Shown piece after piece: positions 12,992-21,744 of a stretch of 64,000 nucleotides of DNA. The position numbers and the translations under genes were made by a program. The notes under the pieces are model-generated. The model was given only the letters and a program-made list of their open reading frames with translations, did not search any database and was not told the origin of the DNA. Origin of the DNA: Cadophora sp. MPI-SDFR-AT-0126 (taxonomy: Eukaryota > Ascomycota > Leotiomycetes > Helotiales > Ploettnerulaceae); the NCBI GenBank assembly GCA_020747065.1, contig JAGMVK010000026.1, positions 186,001 to 250,000 of the forward strand, read 5' to 3'. Position 1 is the stretch's first letter. The number at the start of each line of letters is the position of its first letter.

Positions 12992-13183
12992 ATGTCCAAG
13001 CAAGGCCAAAACAAGAACTTCTCCTCGTCCGGAACCCAGTTCAGCAAGTCATCTTCAGCAAATACGACCACAACGGGGTTTAGTAGTGGTATGCAGCTGA
13101 AGATCGAGTATGAATGTAATTGTAAGGTGCATAATGATCAGTGTCGGATCAAAAAGGCCACTTGGACTAGGAATGAGAAGTAA
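12992..13183 (+). CDS. Small hypothetical protein, 63 residues
   Basis: This is a short intronless frame, MSKQGQNKNFSSSG..., with a Ser/Thr-rich first half. The C-terminal half carries three cysteines and basic residues (YECNCKVHNDQC, then KKATWTRNEK). The start is well placed: ACACCATGTCC is a good fungal start context. It is preceded by about 150 bases of CT- and CA-rich leader (from about 12845), as in highly expressed fungal genes. It has no signal peptide or membrane segment. I do not recognise the family. The CNC...C spacing could bind metal, but that is a guess. Confidence 0.4.
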   Translation: MSKQGQNKNFSSSGTQFSKSSSANTTTTGFSSGMQLKIEYECNCKVHNDQCRIKKATWTRNEK

Positions 13184-13823
13184 AGTGGTGGGTGGAATTG
13201 TGAGGAGGATAGATTGATAGTAGGGTGGATGGAAGTGGAAGCGTGTTGAAAGGTATTGTAGAATATTAGGGATTGGAGCATGACTGACTGGAGTTGCGTA
13301 AGGTGGGCATGGCTTGCTACAGCATAGTAGTCTCCACTAAGCTGTTCTCAAAATTGGCTTTCACGATTCAATATTGTGAAGTTATTCTCGTTGACATGTT
13401 CTGAGGCGCTTAATGACGAGCTTTGAATCTCTAGTACCTGCTGAAGTTCCCGATATTACTATCGTGTGCGTATTTTTATCCAAATGTGGGGTGATAGGTG
13501 GTTGGAAGGGGCGAGGTGCAGGACAATGTTGACCTTTTGAAGCGCAGAACAAGTCCCTAGACCTTGCCACACAGCTGCATGACTTGTAGCCTTCCCCTTT
13601 TCTCTTTTCTTTCCATCTTTTTTTTTCTCGCATTTTTGCCCCCACAAGGACAGAATTACTCAGCAGAGATCCAGCGAAAGTGATGACGAAGTCTCCAAAA
13701 CCACATCCTCTGTAGTGGGCGCAAGGAAATAATTTCAACGACTCACGACAAGGCAGGCCTTGTCAATGCGATCGCCGAAGGAAATTACAGTTGAATAGCA
13801 TTTGTCCAATCCAAGCCAAGCCA

Positions 13824-13855
<32 letters not shown>

Positions 13856-14690
13856 GGGGCTCAGATCTAAGCATCCAAGGGCCAGAAAGAGCCCAAAAGG
13901 TGGAGAGCTCTGAGTAAGGCCAGGGATCGAAACAGAATGAGAATTTGAAAAATTAAAGCACACTGAGAATGCCAGTAGATCTATCGAATAGGATAAGAGA
14001 AATAAGAGGACATGGAATTTTCTTACCTTAAACGATCGCAATACTAACTTATAACATAGTACTTGACTAGATATTGTAAGTACACAGAGATTTTAAACAC
14101 AAGTAACATGCTGAGACATATAACACAATGGTGGAAGAAGTATCGTACAGTGAAGATTCGGACTTACCGGCATTTTTGAGTATCAATCACCTTCAAAAGT
14201 CAACAGTCGGTAGTCGGCTGATGGTCGCATGACTGAGCTACAGACCTAACTTGGCGAAAGAACTTACATCATGGTGGGTGGGCCCGGTCCAAACCAGCGT
14301 TTGAACATGGTAGGAGGGGGTGAGTCAGCCACCCACACTCATCGTTCTCATTATGTCGTTCATCTGAAGTCGATCAAAGTGATCATGCCTCGGAGAATAA
14401 AGCCGCGAAGCGAAAACTTTCTTTGTTGTAAAAGCCATGAAAGGAAGCGAGTACATGAGACTTCATCTGCCAAACACCAAACAGCTTGTACTTCTGCTGA
14501 GAGACCTGCTGATACTGATGTGGGCCACGAAGGGACCCACAGTAAGCTGTTTCCACATCTTGAAACAGCAGTTTGAATAGCCGTTGGACTTCATTAAGTC
14601 TTGTCATATACAAGTACTACTCGTAACCAGACCTAAGACCCATCGACGACGCTTTGACTATCGCTTAGGAAGCAGCCCAGTGTAACAGCG
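13184..14690. other. Gene-free stretch upstream of the transposon
   Basis: No coding frame can be supported on either strand. The stretch contains the A25/G12 homopolymer block described separately. With the next 550 bases it probably formed the upstream region of the tannase gene before the transposon arrived. Confidence 0.4.
13823..13859. repeat. Homopolymer block A25 followed by G12
   Basis: Twenty-five adenines (13823-13847) are followed directly by twelve guanines (13848-13859). No transposon end or target duplication is visible, so I treat it as a simple repeat. Its exact length is likely to vary and may be imprecise in the assembly. Confidence 0.95.
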
Positions 14691-14697
14691 ACTATTC

Positions 14698-14730
14698 CGG
14701 AATGATATCGGAACGATACCGGAACTTCTG
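14698..14730 (+). promoter_or_regulatory. Three tandem 11-bp CGGAA units
   Basis: The units CGGAATGATAT, CGGAACGATAC and CGGAACTTCTG follow each other without a gap, placing three CGG triplets exactly 11 bp apart, about one helical turn. Direct CGG triplets are typical half-sites for Zn2Cys6 regulators. The role is inferred from pattern and from position upstream of a TATA box at 15222. Confidence 0.4.
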
Positions 14731-15221
14731 TCGAAATGCTCGGAAAGAAAATATAGTCAGTGAGACTGGAAAATAAGCCAACACGTTCTACTTTCGCAAA
14801 GTTTATGATTAATAAGTTTGTAGGACTTCTGGTATGGGTTTGAGGATAGCTATGAATCATCCTCAATAAGGTCATGATCGTAAATCACCGGTCAAAGTCT
14901 GCCTACCATGATTTGGCGAAGGTATCTTTGATTCGGACAGTTTGAATCCTTATGTCTGATATCTTTGGTGGAAAACTTGCAAGGAATAGTCCCGGCAATT
15001 ATCCATGCATTCATCTGATCGTTGCTTGGCAGCACGGCAGTGTGCCAAAGAGGGGGCTCGCTTACAACCAAAGACAAGATGAGCCGACATATTCCCGCGC
15101 CACTTATGATCTGCTGGTTTGAATCAGAGTTAATGTTCATCCTAAGTCAGGGTTGCGTTCCAGAATCAGAAAAAAAGGCACCGGCATAACCACGGTGATG
15201 GACTGAATTGACCCGAAGCCG

Positions 15222-15228
15222 TATATAA
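15222..15228 (+). promoter_or_regulatory. TATA box, probably of the tannase gene
   Basis: TATATAA on the plus strand lies 12 bp outside the left end of the transposon. Removing the transposon would put it about 90 bp upstream of the tannase ATG (17312), a normal distance. No other plus-strand gene start is near. Confidence 0.5.
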
Positions 15229-15239
15229 GTTGAAGTCTA

Positions 15240-15272
15240 TCCCACCGACCGCCATCGGTTGCACCTTTTAGC
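15240..15272 (+). repeat. Left terminal inverted repeat of the transposon
   Basis: The repeat is 33 bp long, begins TCCCACCGACC and ends CCTTTTAGC. It pairs with the right end at 17212-17241. Confidence 0.85.
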
Positions 15273-15334
15273 CGGACAGGGATTCTGACCAATCAGAGAG
15301 CCGCATTTCAGGGTTGGATGCAGTCAATTCTACT

Positions 15335-17098
15335 CTACTCTACAGCGCCATGATACCTATCAAAACAAGGGCCTTCTTTACATAGATGAATATTACACTG
15401 TTTACAGCCATACCAGACGTAACTGCGTAAGGGAGAAGCCTGAATATTCGTTGATATTTCCCCTAAGGGTACACGCTGTTGAGACCCCCTATACCTCTCC
15501 CCTTGACACGCTCTACAGTTACCTCTCCAGGTCATACGTAGTTTCTGATGACGCGCTGCCGGAATAAGAGATTCGTCAATATTTCCGTGTGAATAATGTC
15601 GTTTCCTCGTGCCCGGAGCCGGTCCAGTAGAATGAAGTAATGCCCGCATGATTTCCTTCCTGAATTTGACTTGAGTCGTCCACTTGTCCTTGTCGTCTAC
15701 ATTCCAATGGTCTTCGATATTAGCATGTATCGAAATCAAGTAGCAATTGACAAGGACCGTCTGAAGAAGCCAGTTCCATAGGGCCTGCCAACCCCCTCTT
15801 CTAATTGGTCTGTCCCCTGAATTGTACGCCTTAAGCTGATCACCAACATCCACGGCATTCATGAATTGGTTATAAAGCCAGGCAAATTCGGGCTCATCTA
15901 AATCCCTCACATTCTGGTCTCCAAACCATAGTCTAGAGACAGCCGCATTTGAAGAAGTTTCACTTGGTTTGTGACGGGGGGTGCTGACGGTACCGGTGCC
16001 ATCGCTGCAATTCATCATAAAAAGCGTAGGTGCGTTGTCGTTCCAGAGAGCCTGGGTAACAGTATTGTCGGTGTTACAGGCTGTAAAGAGAGCATTGTAA
16101 GGTATCCGGGTCTCTACTTTCTTTGCATTTGCTTGCAAAGTCAAGAGCCTTTGTACGATACCGGCATCCCGTCTTGCTGTCCCAATAGCACCAAAACCAA
16201 GCTCCCGGAGGTACATCATCAGCTTGTTCGACACAAAGAGGTTGTCTAGCAAAACGATATAATTTGCGGAAGGAAGACGGCATAAAAGATGTGGTACTAC
16301 AGCTTGAGTACGATTCCCAGTGAGGCCGGCTCCCCTATTCGTCTTTGGACCACCAAGTGCAGCAGGAGCTCGTACGCCTTCCGGTCCATTGGCACCTTTA
16401 GAATGCCAGGTCCAATGTAAAAAGTAGCCTAATTGGGCTATAACCCATACCTTATAACCCGTAGGGATAGGTTTGGATGGTACAGTTGTTGTCTCAAAAG
16501 CTCGTCCGGTAAAGCGTTGCATACACTCATCCACAGCAAGGTTTCGGCCAGGTGTCCAGAGCCGAAGGGATACTCTCTGAATGTGAGAATTCAGTGGTTC
16601 TACCCTCTCAAATGACCGTAACTTCGTGCCCTGAGGTGGAGGGGCACAAAGACAGAACCTCCGATGTAGAATCTCAAAGCGGTTCCGTGACATGTACTTG
16701 CGTACTGCGTGTTGCGGCCCATCCTCCTCCGTAGACCAGTAATCCTCAATTTGATTCTCTACATGTATTCCCATGTAAATCAAGACTCCAAGGTAAACCT
16801 TAATCTCCGGGAGAGTAGTGTTGTACCAGCCATTTGAGCGAGAGTGAGGTTTGACGGTTTCAGGCTCTTTGACATTAAGATTTGTGAAGTCTACGATTTG
16901 CTGGAGTATCTCGTCCGTGAAAAAGAGAGAGAATATAGCAAAAGGATCAGTAGAACTGACAAAGAGAGGTAGGTTTATTTGGGGTTGAAAGTCAAGGCAA
17001 TGGAATGGGATAAATGGCCCAGAACCCTCTTTAATCGGCTTCGCTTTAGGACGGTATGTTCCATCAAGGATAGGATCAGGTTGCATGTCTTCAGCCAT
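15335..17098 (-). CDS. piggyBac-type transposase (DDE_Tnp_1_7)
   Basis: This is a 587-residue transposase in a single open frame, near the usual 550-650 residues. Family features in order are a hydrophobic helical segment (PEIKVYLGVLIYMGI, about 95-110), the first catalytic aspartate in LAVDECMQRFTGRA (about 190), the second in IVLLDNLFVSNKLMMYLRELG (about 282), and an NAVDVGDQLKAY segment (about 415) holding the later acidic residues. The C-terminus is Cys/His-rich (CRACQGERYRGS, then CKQCNIHLCKEGPC), like the metal-binding RING/PHD-type tail of piggyBac proteins. The start is the ATG at 17098, 114 bases inside the right inverted repeat. No stop or frame break is visible, so it may be functional. 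Confidence 0.85.
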   Translation of the reverse strand: MAEDMQPDPILDGTYRPKAKPIKEGSGPFIPFHCLDFQPQINLPLFVSSTDPFAIFSLFFTDEILQQIVDFTNLNVKEPETVKPHSRSNGWYNTTLPEIKVYLGVLIYMGIHVENQIEDYWSTEEDGPQHAVRKYMSRNRFEILHRRFCLCAPPPQGTKLRSFERVEPLNSHIQRVSLRLWTPGRNLAVDECMQRFTGRAFETTTVPSKPIPTGYKVWVIAQLGYFLHWTWHSKGANGPEGVRAPAALGGPKTNRGAGLTGNRTQAVVPHLLCRLPSANYIVLLDNLFVSNKLMMYLRELGFGAIGTARRDAGIVQRLLTLQANAKKVETRIPYNALFTACNTDNTVTQALWNDNAPTLFMMNCSDGTGTVSTPRHKPSETSSNAAVSRLWFGDQNVRDLDEPEFAWLYNQFMNAVDVGDQLKAYNSGDRPIRRGGWQALWNWLLQTVLVNCYLISIHANIEDHWNVDDKDKWTTQVKFRKEIMRALLHSTGPAPGTRKRHYSHGNIDESLIPAARHQKLRMTWRGNCRACQGERYRGSQQRVPLGEISTNIQASPLRSYVWYGCKQCNIHLCKEGPCFDRYHGAVE

Positions 17099-17211
17099 CT
17101 TTTCTGTGGTAATTTGAGTGAGAATTGCTCTTGTTATGGCACATTGACGATTGTATTAAGGGGGTGTTGATGTGCCGTCGCGGGGGGCAACGACCCCTGC
17201 AACCCCACCAC

Positions 17212-17241
17212 GCTAAAAGGTGCCTATGGCGGTTGGTGGGA
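17212..17241 (-). repeat. Right terminal inverted repeat of the transposon
   Basis: The repeat is 30 bp long. On the plus strand it reads GCTAAAAGGTGCC...GGTTGGTGGGA, the inverted partner of 15240-15272. It ends 71 bp before the tannase start codon. Confidence 0.85.
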
Positions 17242-17311
17242 TAAGGAGTACCAGGGCAGGCAACCAGCTTCTTTCCTATCATTTGACATTTGGACAATAC
17301 CTTGTTTCTCT

Positions 17312-18907
17312 ATGTGGCAAAAGACTTTCATCGTACTTGCCAGCTTGGCGCACATAGCCAATACAAAGCCTGTCGGTAACGCCACCAGCGAGTTCCGATC
17401 GAAATGTACGGATTTAGCTTTATCTCTGGACATTCCCCATGGCACTGTGTCATCCTCATCATTAGTCGCAGCTGGATCAACGCTACAGTTTCCAAATAGT
17501 GATCCAACCTGCACTCGTCCTTCTCAGTCGGTCTCCGTTGACCTCTGCCGAGTCACACTGACCGTCGCGACCTCCAACCGCTCTAGCATCTCCATGGAAA
17601 CGTGGCTCCCTGCTAATTGGACAGGGAGATTTCTCAGTACGGGTAACGGTGGTCTGGGTGGTTGTATTCAATACGAAGACATCGAATATGGTGCCTCTCT
17701 GGGTTTTGCAACTGTCGGCACCAACAACGGCCATGACGGGATGACAGGAGAATCATTCTTGAATAATGCAGATGTTGTTGAGGATTTTGCTTACCGAGCA
17801 CTTCACACCGGTGTGGTGATTGGCAAGAAGATCAGCGCATCATTCTATGGAACTCAACACTCTAAAAGCTATTATCTCGGATGCTCGACTGGAGGAAGGC
17901 AGGGCATGAAGGAAGCGCAGACCTTCCCAGATGACTTCGACGGCATAGTCGCTGGCGCTCCGGCTATGGCATTCAATAATCTTACATCCTGGAGTTCCCA
18001 CTTCTTGCCTCTTACTGGTCTTCCCGATGCACCGACATTCATCCCCTTGGACATGTGGCCGACTATTGCACAGGATGTCATGAACCAATGTGACCTGGAT
18101 GATGGCCTCGCCGATGGGATTCTGGCATCCCCAGATCTCTGCGACTACAATCCTGAAGGCCTCTGCTGCGGAGTGTCAACAAACAGTACGAACTGCCTCA
18201 CTACAACACAAGTTCAGACTCTGAAGAGTATCTATTCGCCACTGTTAGATGCAAACGGCGATCTCGTCTATCCGCGCCTGCAGCCAGGAGCCGAGCTCCT
18301 CGGTGCACCGCAGACGTACTTCACTGGGCAACCATTCGGAGCATCAGACTGGTTCAAATATGCGATTTTCAACGATCCAAATTGGGATCCTATGTCTCTG
18401 AAACCAGCAGACTATGTCCTTTCCTCTAGTTTGAACAGATTCAACATTGAGACCTTCGACGGCGACCTTTCTGCTTTCCAAAAGAAAGGTGGCAAGCTTC
18501 TTCATTACCACGGCCTAGTCGATCCAGTCATTTCCAGCGAGAACTCGCCCCGGTACTATCAGCATGTTTCCGATACAATGGGACTTTCATCTACTCAGCT
18601 GGACGAGTTTTACCGATACTTCCCAGTTTCGGGGATGACACATTGTTCAGGAGGCCCTGGTGCAGCTTTCATTGGAAATAGCGCCAGAAACTCGGCATCG
18701 TTGGATCCACAGGAGAACGTGCTTATGAGAATGATTGACTGGGTGGAAAATGGAAATGCGCCTGAGACTATCACAGGAGTTGCTTTTGTGAATGGGACAG
18801 TGGAGTCTGGCATTGCTTTCAAGAGGAATCACTGTAAGTGGCCTGCCAGAAACCAGTATCAGGGCTCGGGAGATCCAAACAATGCGGATAGCTGGAAGTG
18901 TCTTTGA
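17312..18907 (+). CDS. Secreted tannase/feruloyl esterase family protein
   Basis: This is an intronless 531-residue serine esterase that splits ester bonds of gallic, ferulic or similar phenolic acids outside the cell. An N-terminal signal peptide is visible (MWQKTFIVLASLAHIANT). The nucleophile sits in GCSTGGRQG (about 190-198). The catalytic His is in SGMTHCSGGPGA (about 443). The Cys directly before the Ser and the Cys directly after the His are the pair that forms the disulfide peculiar to this family. Several N-glycosylation sequons are present and the length is typical. The gene is convergent with the GH78 gene, 251 bp apart. Its promoter appears displaced by the transposon whose right end lies 70 bp upstream of the ATG. 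Tannase and feruloyl esterase cannot be told apart from sequence alone. Confidence 0.92.
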   Translation: MWQKTFIVLASLAHIANTKPVGNATSEFRSKCTDLALSLDIPHGTVSSSSLVAAGSTLQFPNSDPTCTRPSQSVSVDLCRVTLTVATSNRSSISMETWLPANWTGRFLSTGNGGLGGCIQYEDIEYGASLGFATVGTNNGHDGMTGESFLNNADVVEDFAYRALHTGVVIGKKISASFYGTQHSKSYYLGCSTGGRQGMKEAQTFPDDFDGIVAGAPAMAFNNLTSWSSHFLPLTGLPDAPTFIPLDMWPTIAQDVMNQCDLDDGLADGILASPDLCDYNPEGLCCGVSTNSTNCLTTTQVQTLKSIYSPLLDANGDLVYPRLQPGAELLGAPQTYFTGQPFGASDWFKYAIFNDPNWDPMSLKPADYVLSSSLNRFNIETFDGDLSAFQKKGGKLLHYHGLVDPVISSENSPRYYQHVSDTMGLSSTQLDEFYRYFPVSGMTHCSGGPGAAFIGNSARNSASLDPQENVLMRMIDWVENGNAPETITGVAFVNGTVESGIAFKRNHCKWPARNQYQGSGDPNNADSWKCL

Positions 18908-19158
18908 GGAACAGAGTGGGAGCTGGAAGAGGGAAGTAACCAGATTTCGAGGAGGTTTGAGTTCAAGAAGGAATCGTGTATATAGCGGAAATGCTTCGAA
19001 GTCAAATGTAAGCCGGTTAGCAGTACTGTAGATAGTTCAGGAAGCACAATCAAGCCTCAAACTCATTCGGATGTATTTGAAATGTGTGGAATTACTTGTT
19101 TACAGATGATTCTATGATAGAGAATCGTGGAGGTAACACTATCTCCTTGTGGCTTATT

Positions 19159-21630
19159 TCAACAATTCAATGAGACGTGAACGAGCCTCGTGAAAGGGCT
19201 GACCACAACTTCCTCCTGACAGTTCGGAAGAGAAAGTGTTATCGGTATATCAACATTTTCACCTCCCTTCATCAGCTCTAACGTCACTGAAACTACATCC
19301 TCCTCTTCCCTCTCCCAACGCACATGGGCAATCGCCATCTCTGAGCTCCCATGCATAGGGATTGGCACCTTAGAATCCATCGTGTCGAAAAGACTCAACC
19401 TCGGTTTGAACGAGATAGATCGCCACCCATGCTCTAGTGGCTTCAGACCCACCACTTCCGCGGTAAACTCGTAGATAGGAGCACTACCCCAGGCATGGCA
19501 TTCCGAGCGTTGTGACACGTTGTCTTCCACCCAGGTGGTAACATTATTGGAGAGTTGCTCGATCCAAGGGCTCCAAAAGTCGAGGAAATGTACATCATAA
19601 AGATCTCCGCCGACGAGGGAGAGTGATCGTAGTGTGTAGAATGACATGGCGATCGACGGCGCGGTGAAATCTTTTCGCAATAGGCTTCTGGAGAGGAGAT
19701 CTCGTGCATCGTCGCCAGTAACAGCACCGCTTAGAACTGCCCATGTTTGATTGTGTTGGCTATACTCGCTTTTTGGAGCGGATTTTGCGAGACCATCCGT
19801 GAAGTACTCTCCATCGAAACAGTGTTCCCGAATGGAAGCTGTAATTCCAAGAGCACGTTGCTTGTACTCCTCAGCAACACCCTTCCTTCCATCATGCTCC
19901 AGTACCGGAGCAATCAGCTGGAGTGTGTATGCATACAGAGAGCTTGCGAAAGTCTGGAACCCAGTGCGTTTTCCTGCAGGTGGGATACCTCGAGGTTTCC
20001 ACGGTTCTGTCCAGTCAACAAAGTCCCAGAAGTCATCATTCTCATAGCAGCGAACCAAGCCCAATTCGGGATCAAGTCGGCGTCTGAACGAGTCCAGCAC
20101 TGCGTCACACACTGGAAGAAAGTCGGATGTGAACGCCATATCTCCGTAATGCAAGAAATGATCTGAGACCATGCAGATCCAGAACAGTGAAAAGTTCGGG
20201 ATGATTTGGAGGTGCTCGCAGGGAGCGCGGCTTGCTGTCAGACCGAGAGCTGGCTGGAAAGAATTCCTTATCTGCACGATCGCTTGGCGAGCAAGACGGT
20301 CGTCTCCGGACAAGTAGTATGTGAACAGCGCCGAACTGCGAGTATCCATTGCGTACTGCAGCTGCTCATAGAAAGGACAATCTTCGTAGCAGTCGTGCAT
20401 GCAATTCTCGAGTGTGAGGATGCTTGTGTCCCACATCCTCTGGACTGGTAGAGATGTGTCTTTTCCTCCTGGAGAAAATTGTGCCAGGACATTAAGGGGA
20501 TAATTTGTTCGTGTAATTTGTATGCCGTGAAAGATGAGGTCTGAATTTGAGGGAACCTTGATATCCAAGGCGATGAATCGAAACGTTCGAAAGTGGAAGG
20601 GTTCGAAAATCACCATGTCTTCTCCTGCCTCATGGTGGGCAAGTGATGGATCTTCTTGTTCGCTCCCTCTGCTGCCGAATATGAATGTGTCGTATGGACC
20701 GAGAAGATTCTTGGATGTATCTCTACGATCAAACTTCTGGCGGAACTGTGGATTCTCCGGGATGTCCTCGTAACATTCCGAATATGTGATTTTGAGCTCG
20801 GCCCCAGGGCTTTGGGGCTGCTCAAAGTGAAAGGACAAGAAGGCCGTCAAGTGATGGTTAACTTCCAATTCTATGTGGTGTGTGGTGCCAGCAGCTAACC
20901 GTATCGGACTGTTGCTGCTACTGGCTTTGTTTAGAAGACATGCCTGCCAGTCGTTTTCTCCCACTGAATCTGAACTACTTCGAACATTGTGGATTGCGCA
21001 GAAACTAGCTTGGCGAAGATGGGCAAACGGGATCTGACGTGGTGATAGCCTCCATGGCGAAAGAAGTCCAAAAGCAGTAAATATCTTGTGCGGTTTCGCG
21101 GAAATCCATCGCAATGTGGAATCGTTCCTTCTGTCCACTTCTTCGAAGATATGTAAGAACAAGTCGTCCTCAATGATGGGCAGAAAAGACGAGGTATCTA
21201 CTGCGGATTTCCAGCTGTCATTTGTCTCAATGCTGAACCCGATAGGCGGCTCGTTCAAGTCTCGAGTATGCTGAATGCGTAAACCACCCTTTGGCATTCG
21301 TGGAAAACTGGTACCAAATCGAGTCCCATGGTAGAGACGAAGAACTCGGACCGCGATGATGTTTCTACCAGCCTTCAGATAGGGTTGTATGTTGAGCTCA
21401 TCGTAGTACCATGCCTGTGAGTCACCCTTGACGGGACCGTAATGTACGAATTTCGAATTAATATATAGCTTGTATCGCGTATCGGCCGTAATGGAAATGA
21501 ATATCGCTTGAGAAGGACAGTCGTCGAGGTCAATCTCTTTTCGAAAGTGAACGAAACCCCCGGCTGAATCCTCGTTAAGAGTTTCCTTCCATTCTGGATT
21601 CCAAATCCAGGAACGGTCGTGGAGGGACAT
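19159..21630 (-). CDS. GH78 alpha-L-rhamnosidase, intracellular type
   Basis: This glycoside hydrolase would remove terminal alpha-L-rhamnose. I place the start at the ATG at 21630 (MSLHDRSWIWNPEW, 823 residues). The frame is open to 21744, but the extra 38 residues look unlike the family. There is no signal peptide, so it probably acts in the cytosol. An N-terminal beta-sandwich region (FRKEIDLDDCPSQAIFISITADTRYKLYIN...) is followed by the alpha/alpha-barrel. The catalytic loop is MHDCYEDCPFYEQLQYAMDTR (about 410-430), equivalent to the family's DCPxRxE segment. The second conserved motif is SECHAWGSAPIYEF before the C-terminal sandwich. It is divergent from the MFS transporter gene (1.4 kb between starts) and convergent with the tannase gene. 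Confidence 0.9.
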   Translation of the reverse strand: MSLHDRSWIWNPEWKETLNEDSAGGFVHFRKEIDLDDCPSQAIFISITADTRYKLYINSKFVHYGPVKGDSQAWYYDELNIQPYLKAGRNIIAVRVLRLYHGTRFGTSFPRMPKGGLRIQHTRDLNEPPIGFSIETNDSWKSAVDTSSFLPIIEDDLFLHIFEEVDRRNDSTLRWISAKPHKIFTAFGLLSPWRLSPRQIPFAHLRQASFCAIHNVRSSSDSVGENDWQACLLNKASSSNSPIRLAAGTTHHIELEVNHHLTAFLSFHFEQPQSPGAELKITYSECYEDIPENPQFRQKFDRRDTSKNLLGPYDTFIFGSRGSEQEDPSLAHHEAGEDMVIFEPFHFRTFRFIALDIKVPSNSDLIFHGIQITRTNYPLNVLAQFSPGGKDTSLPVQRMWDTSILTLENCMHDCYEDCPFYEQLQYAMDTRSSALFTYYLSGDDRLARQAIVQIRNSFQPALGLTASRAPCEHLQIIPNFSLFWICMVSDHFLHYGDMAFTSDFLPVCDAVLDSFRRRLDPELGLVRCYENDDFWDFVDWTEPWKPRGIPPAGKRTGFQTFASSLYAYTLQLIAPVLEHDGRKGVAEEYKQRALGITASIREHCFDGEYFTDGLAKSAPKSEYSQHNQTWAVLSGAVTGDDARDLLSRSLLRKDFTAPSIAMSFYTLRSLSLVGGDLYDVHFLDFWSPWIEQLSNNVTTWVEDNVSQRSECHAWGSAPIYEFTAEVVGLKPLEHGWRSISFKPRLSLFDTMDSKVPIPMHGSSEMAIAHVRWEREEEDVVSVTLELMKGGENVDIPITLSLPNCQEEVVVSPFTRLVHVSLNC

Positions 21631-21744
21631 AGCTGATTGCGATCTCGACTTTTGGCAGTCAAAAGTCGTACCTGCCTGGCGCTTGAGATGAAGATAGACA
21701 ATTTGGCTCTTCCAGTATCGACTTTGCTGCTTTGCTGAGGTCAA

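Larger units (their letters stand above)
15240..17241 (-). mobile_element. piggyBac-type DNA transposon, 2.0 kb, with inverted ends
   Basis: The element is bounded by inverted repeats at 15240-15272 and 17212-17241. Read inward, both start TCCCACC(G/A)ACCGCCAT and both end CACCTTTTAGC. They differ by two substitutions and a 3-base gap. Both outer flanks carry TA (15238-15239 and 17242-17243), which could be a TA target duplication. The canonical piggyBac TTAA is not present at either end. Inside lies one long transposase frame on the minus strand. Well-kept ends and an open transposase suggest a fairly recent arrival. Confidence 0.8.

Noticed and set aside
13823..13847. A25 tract as the tail of a retroposed sequence
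   Set aside because: No element body, target duplication or Pol III promoter is visible beside it, and it runs straight into G12.
17150..17165. TTAA at about 17157 inside the right end as the true piggyBac boundary
   Set aside because: It lies inside the matched inverted repeats and has no partner at the left end. The repeats at 15240-15272 and 17212-17241 are better boundaries.
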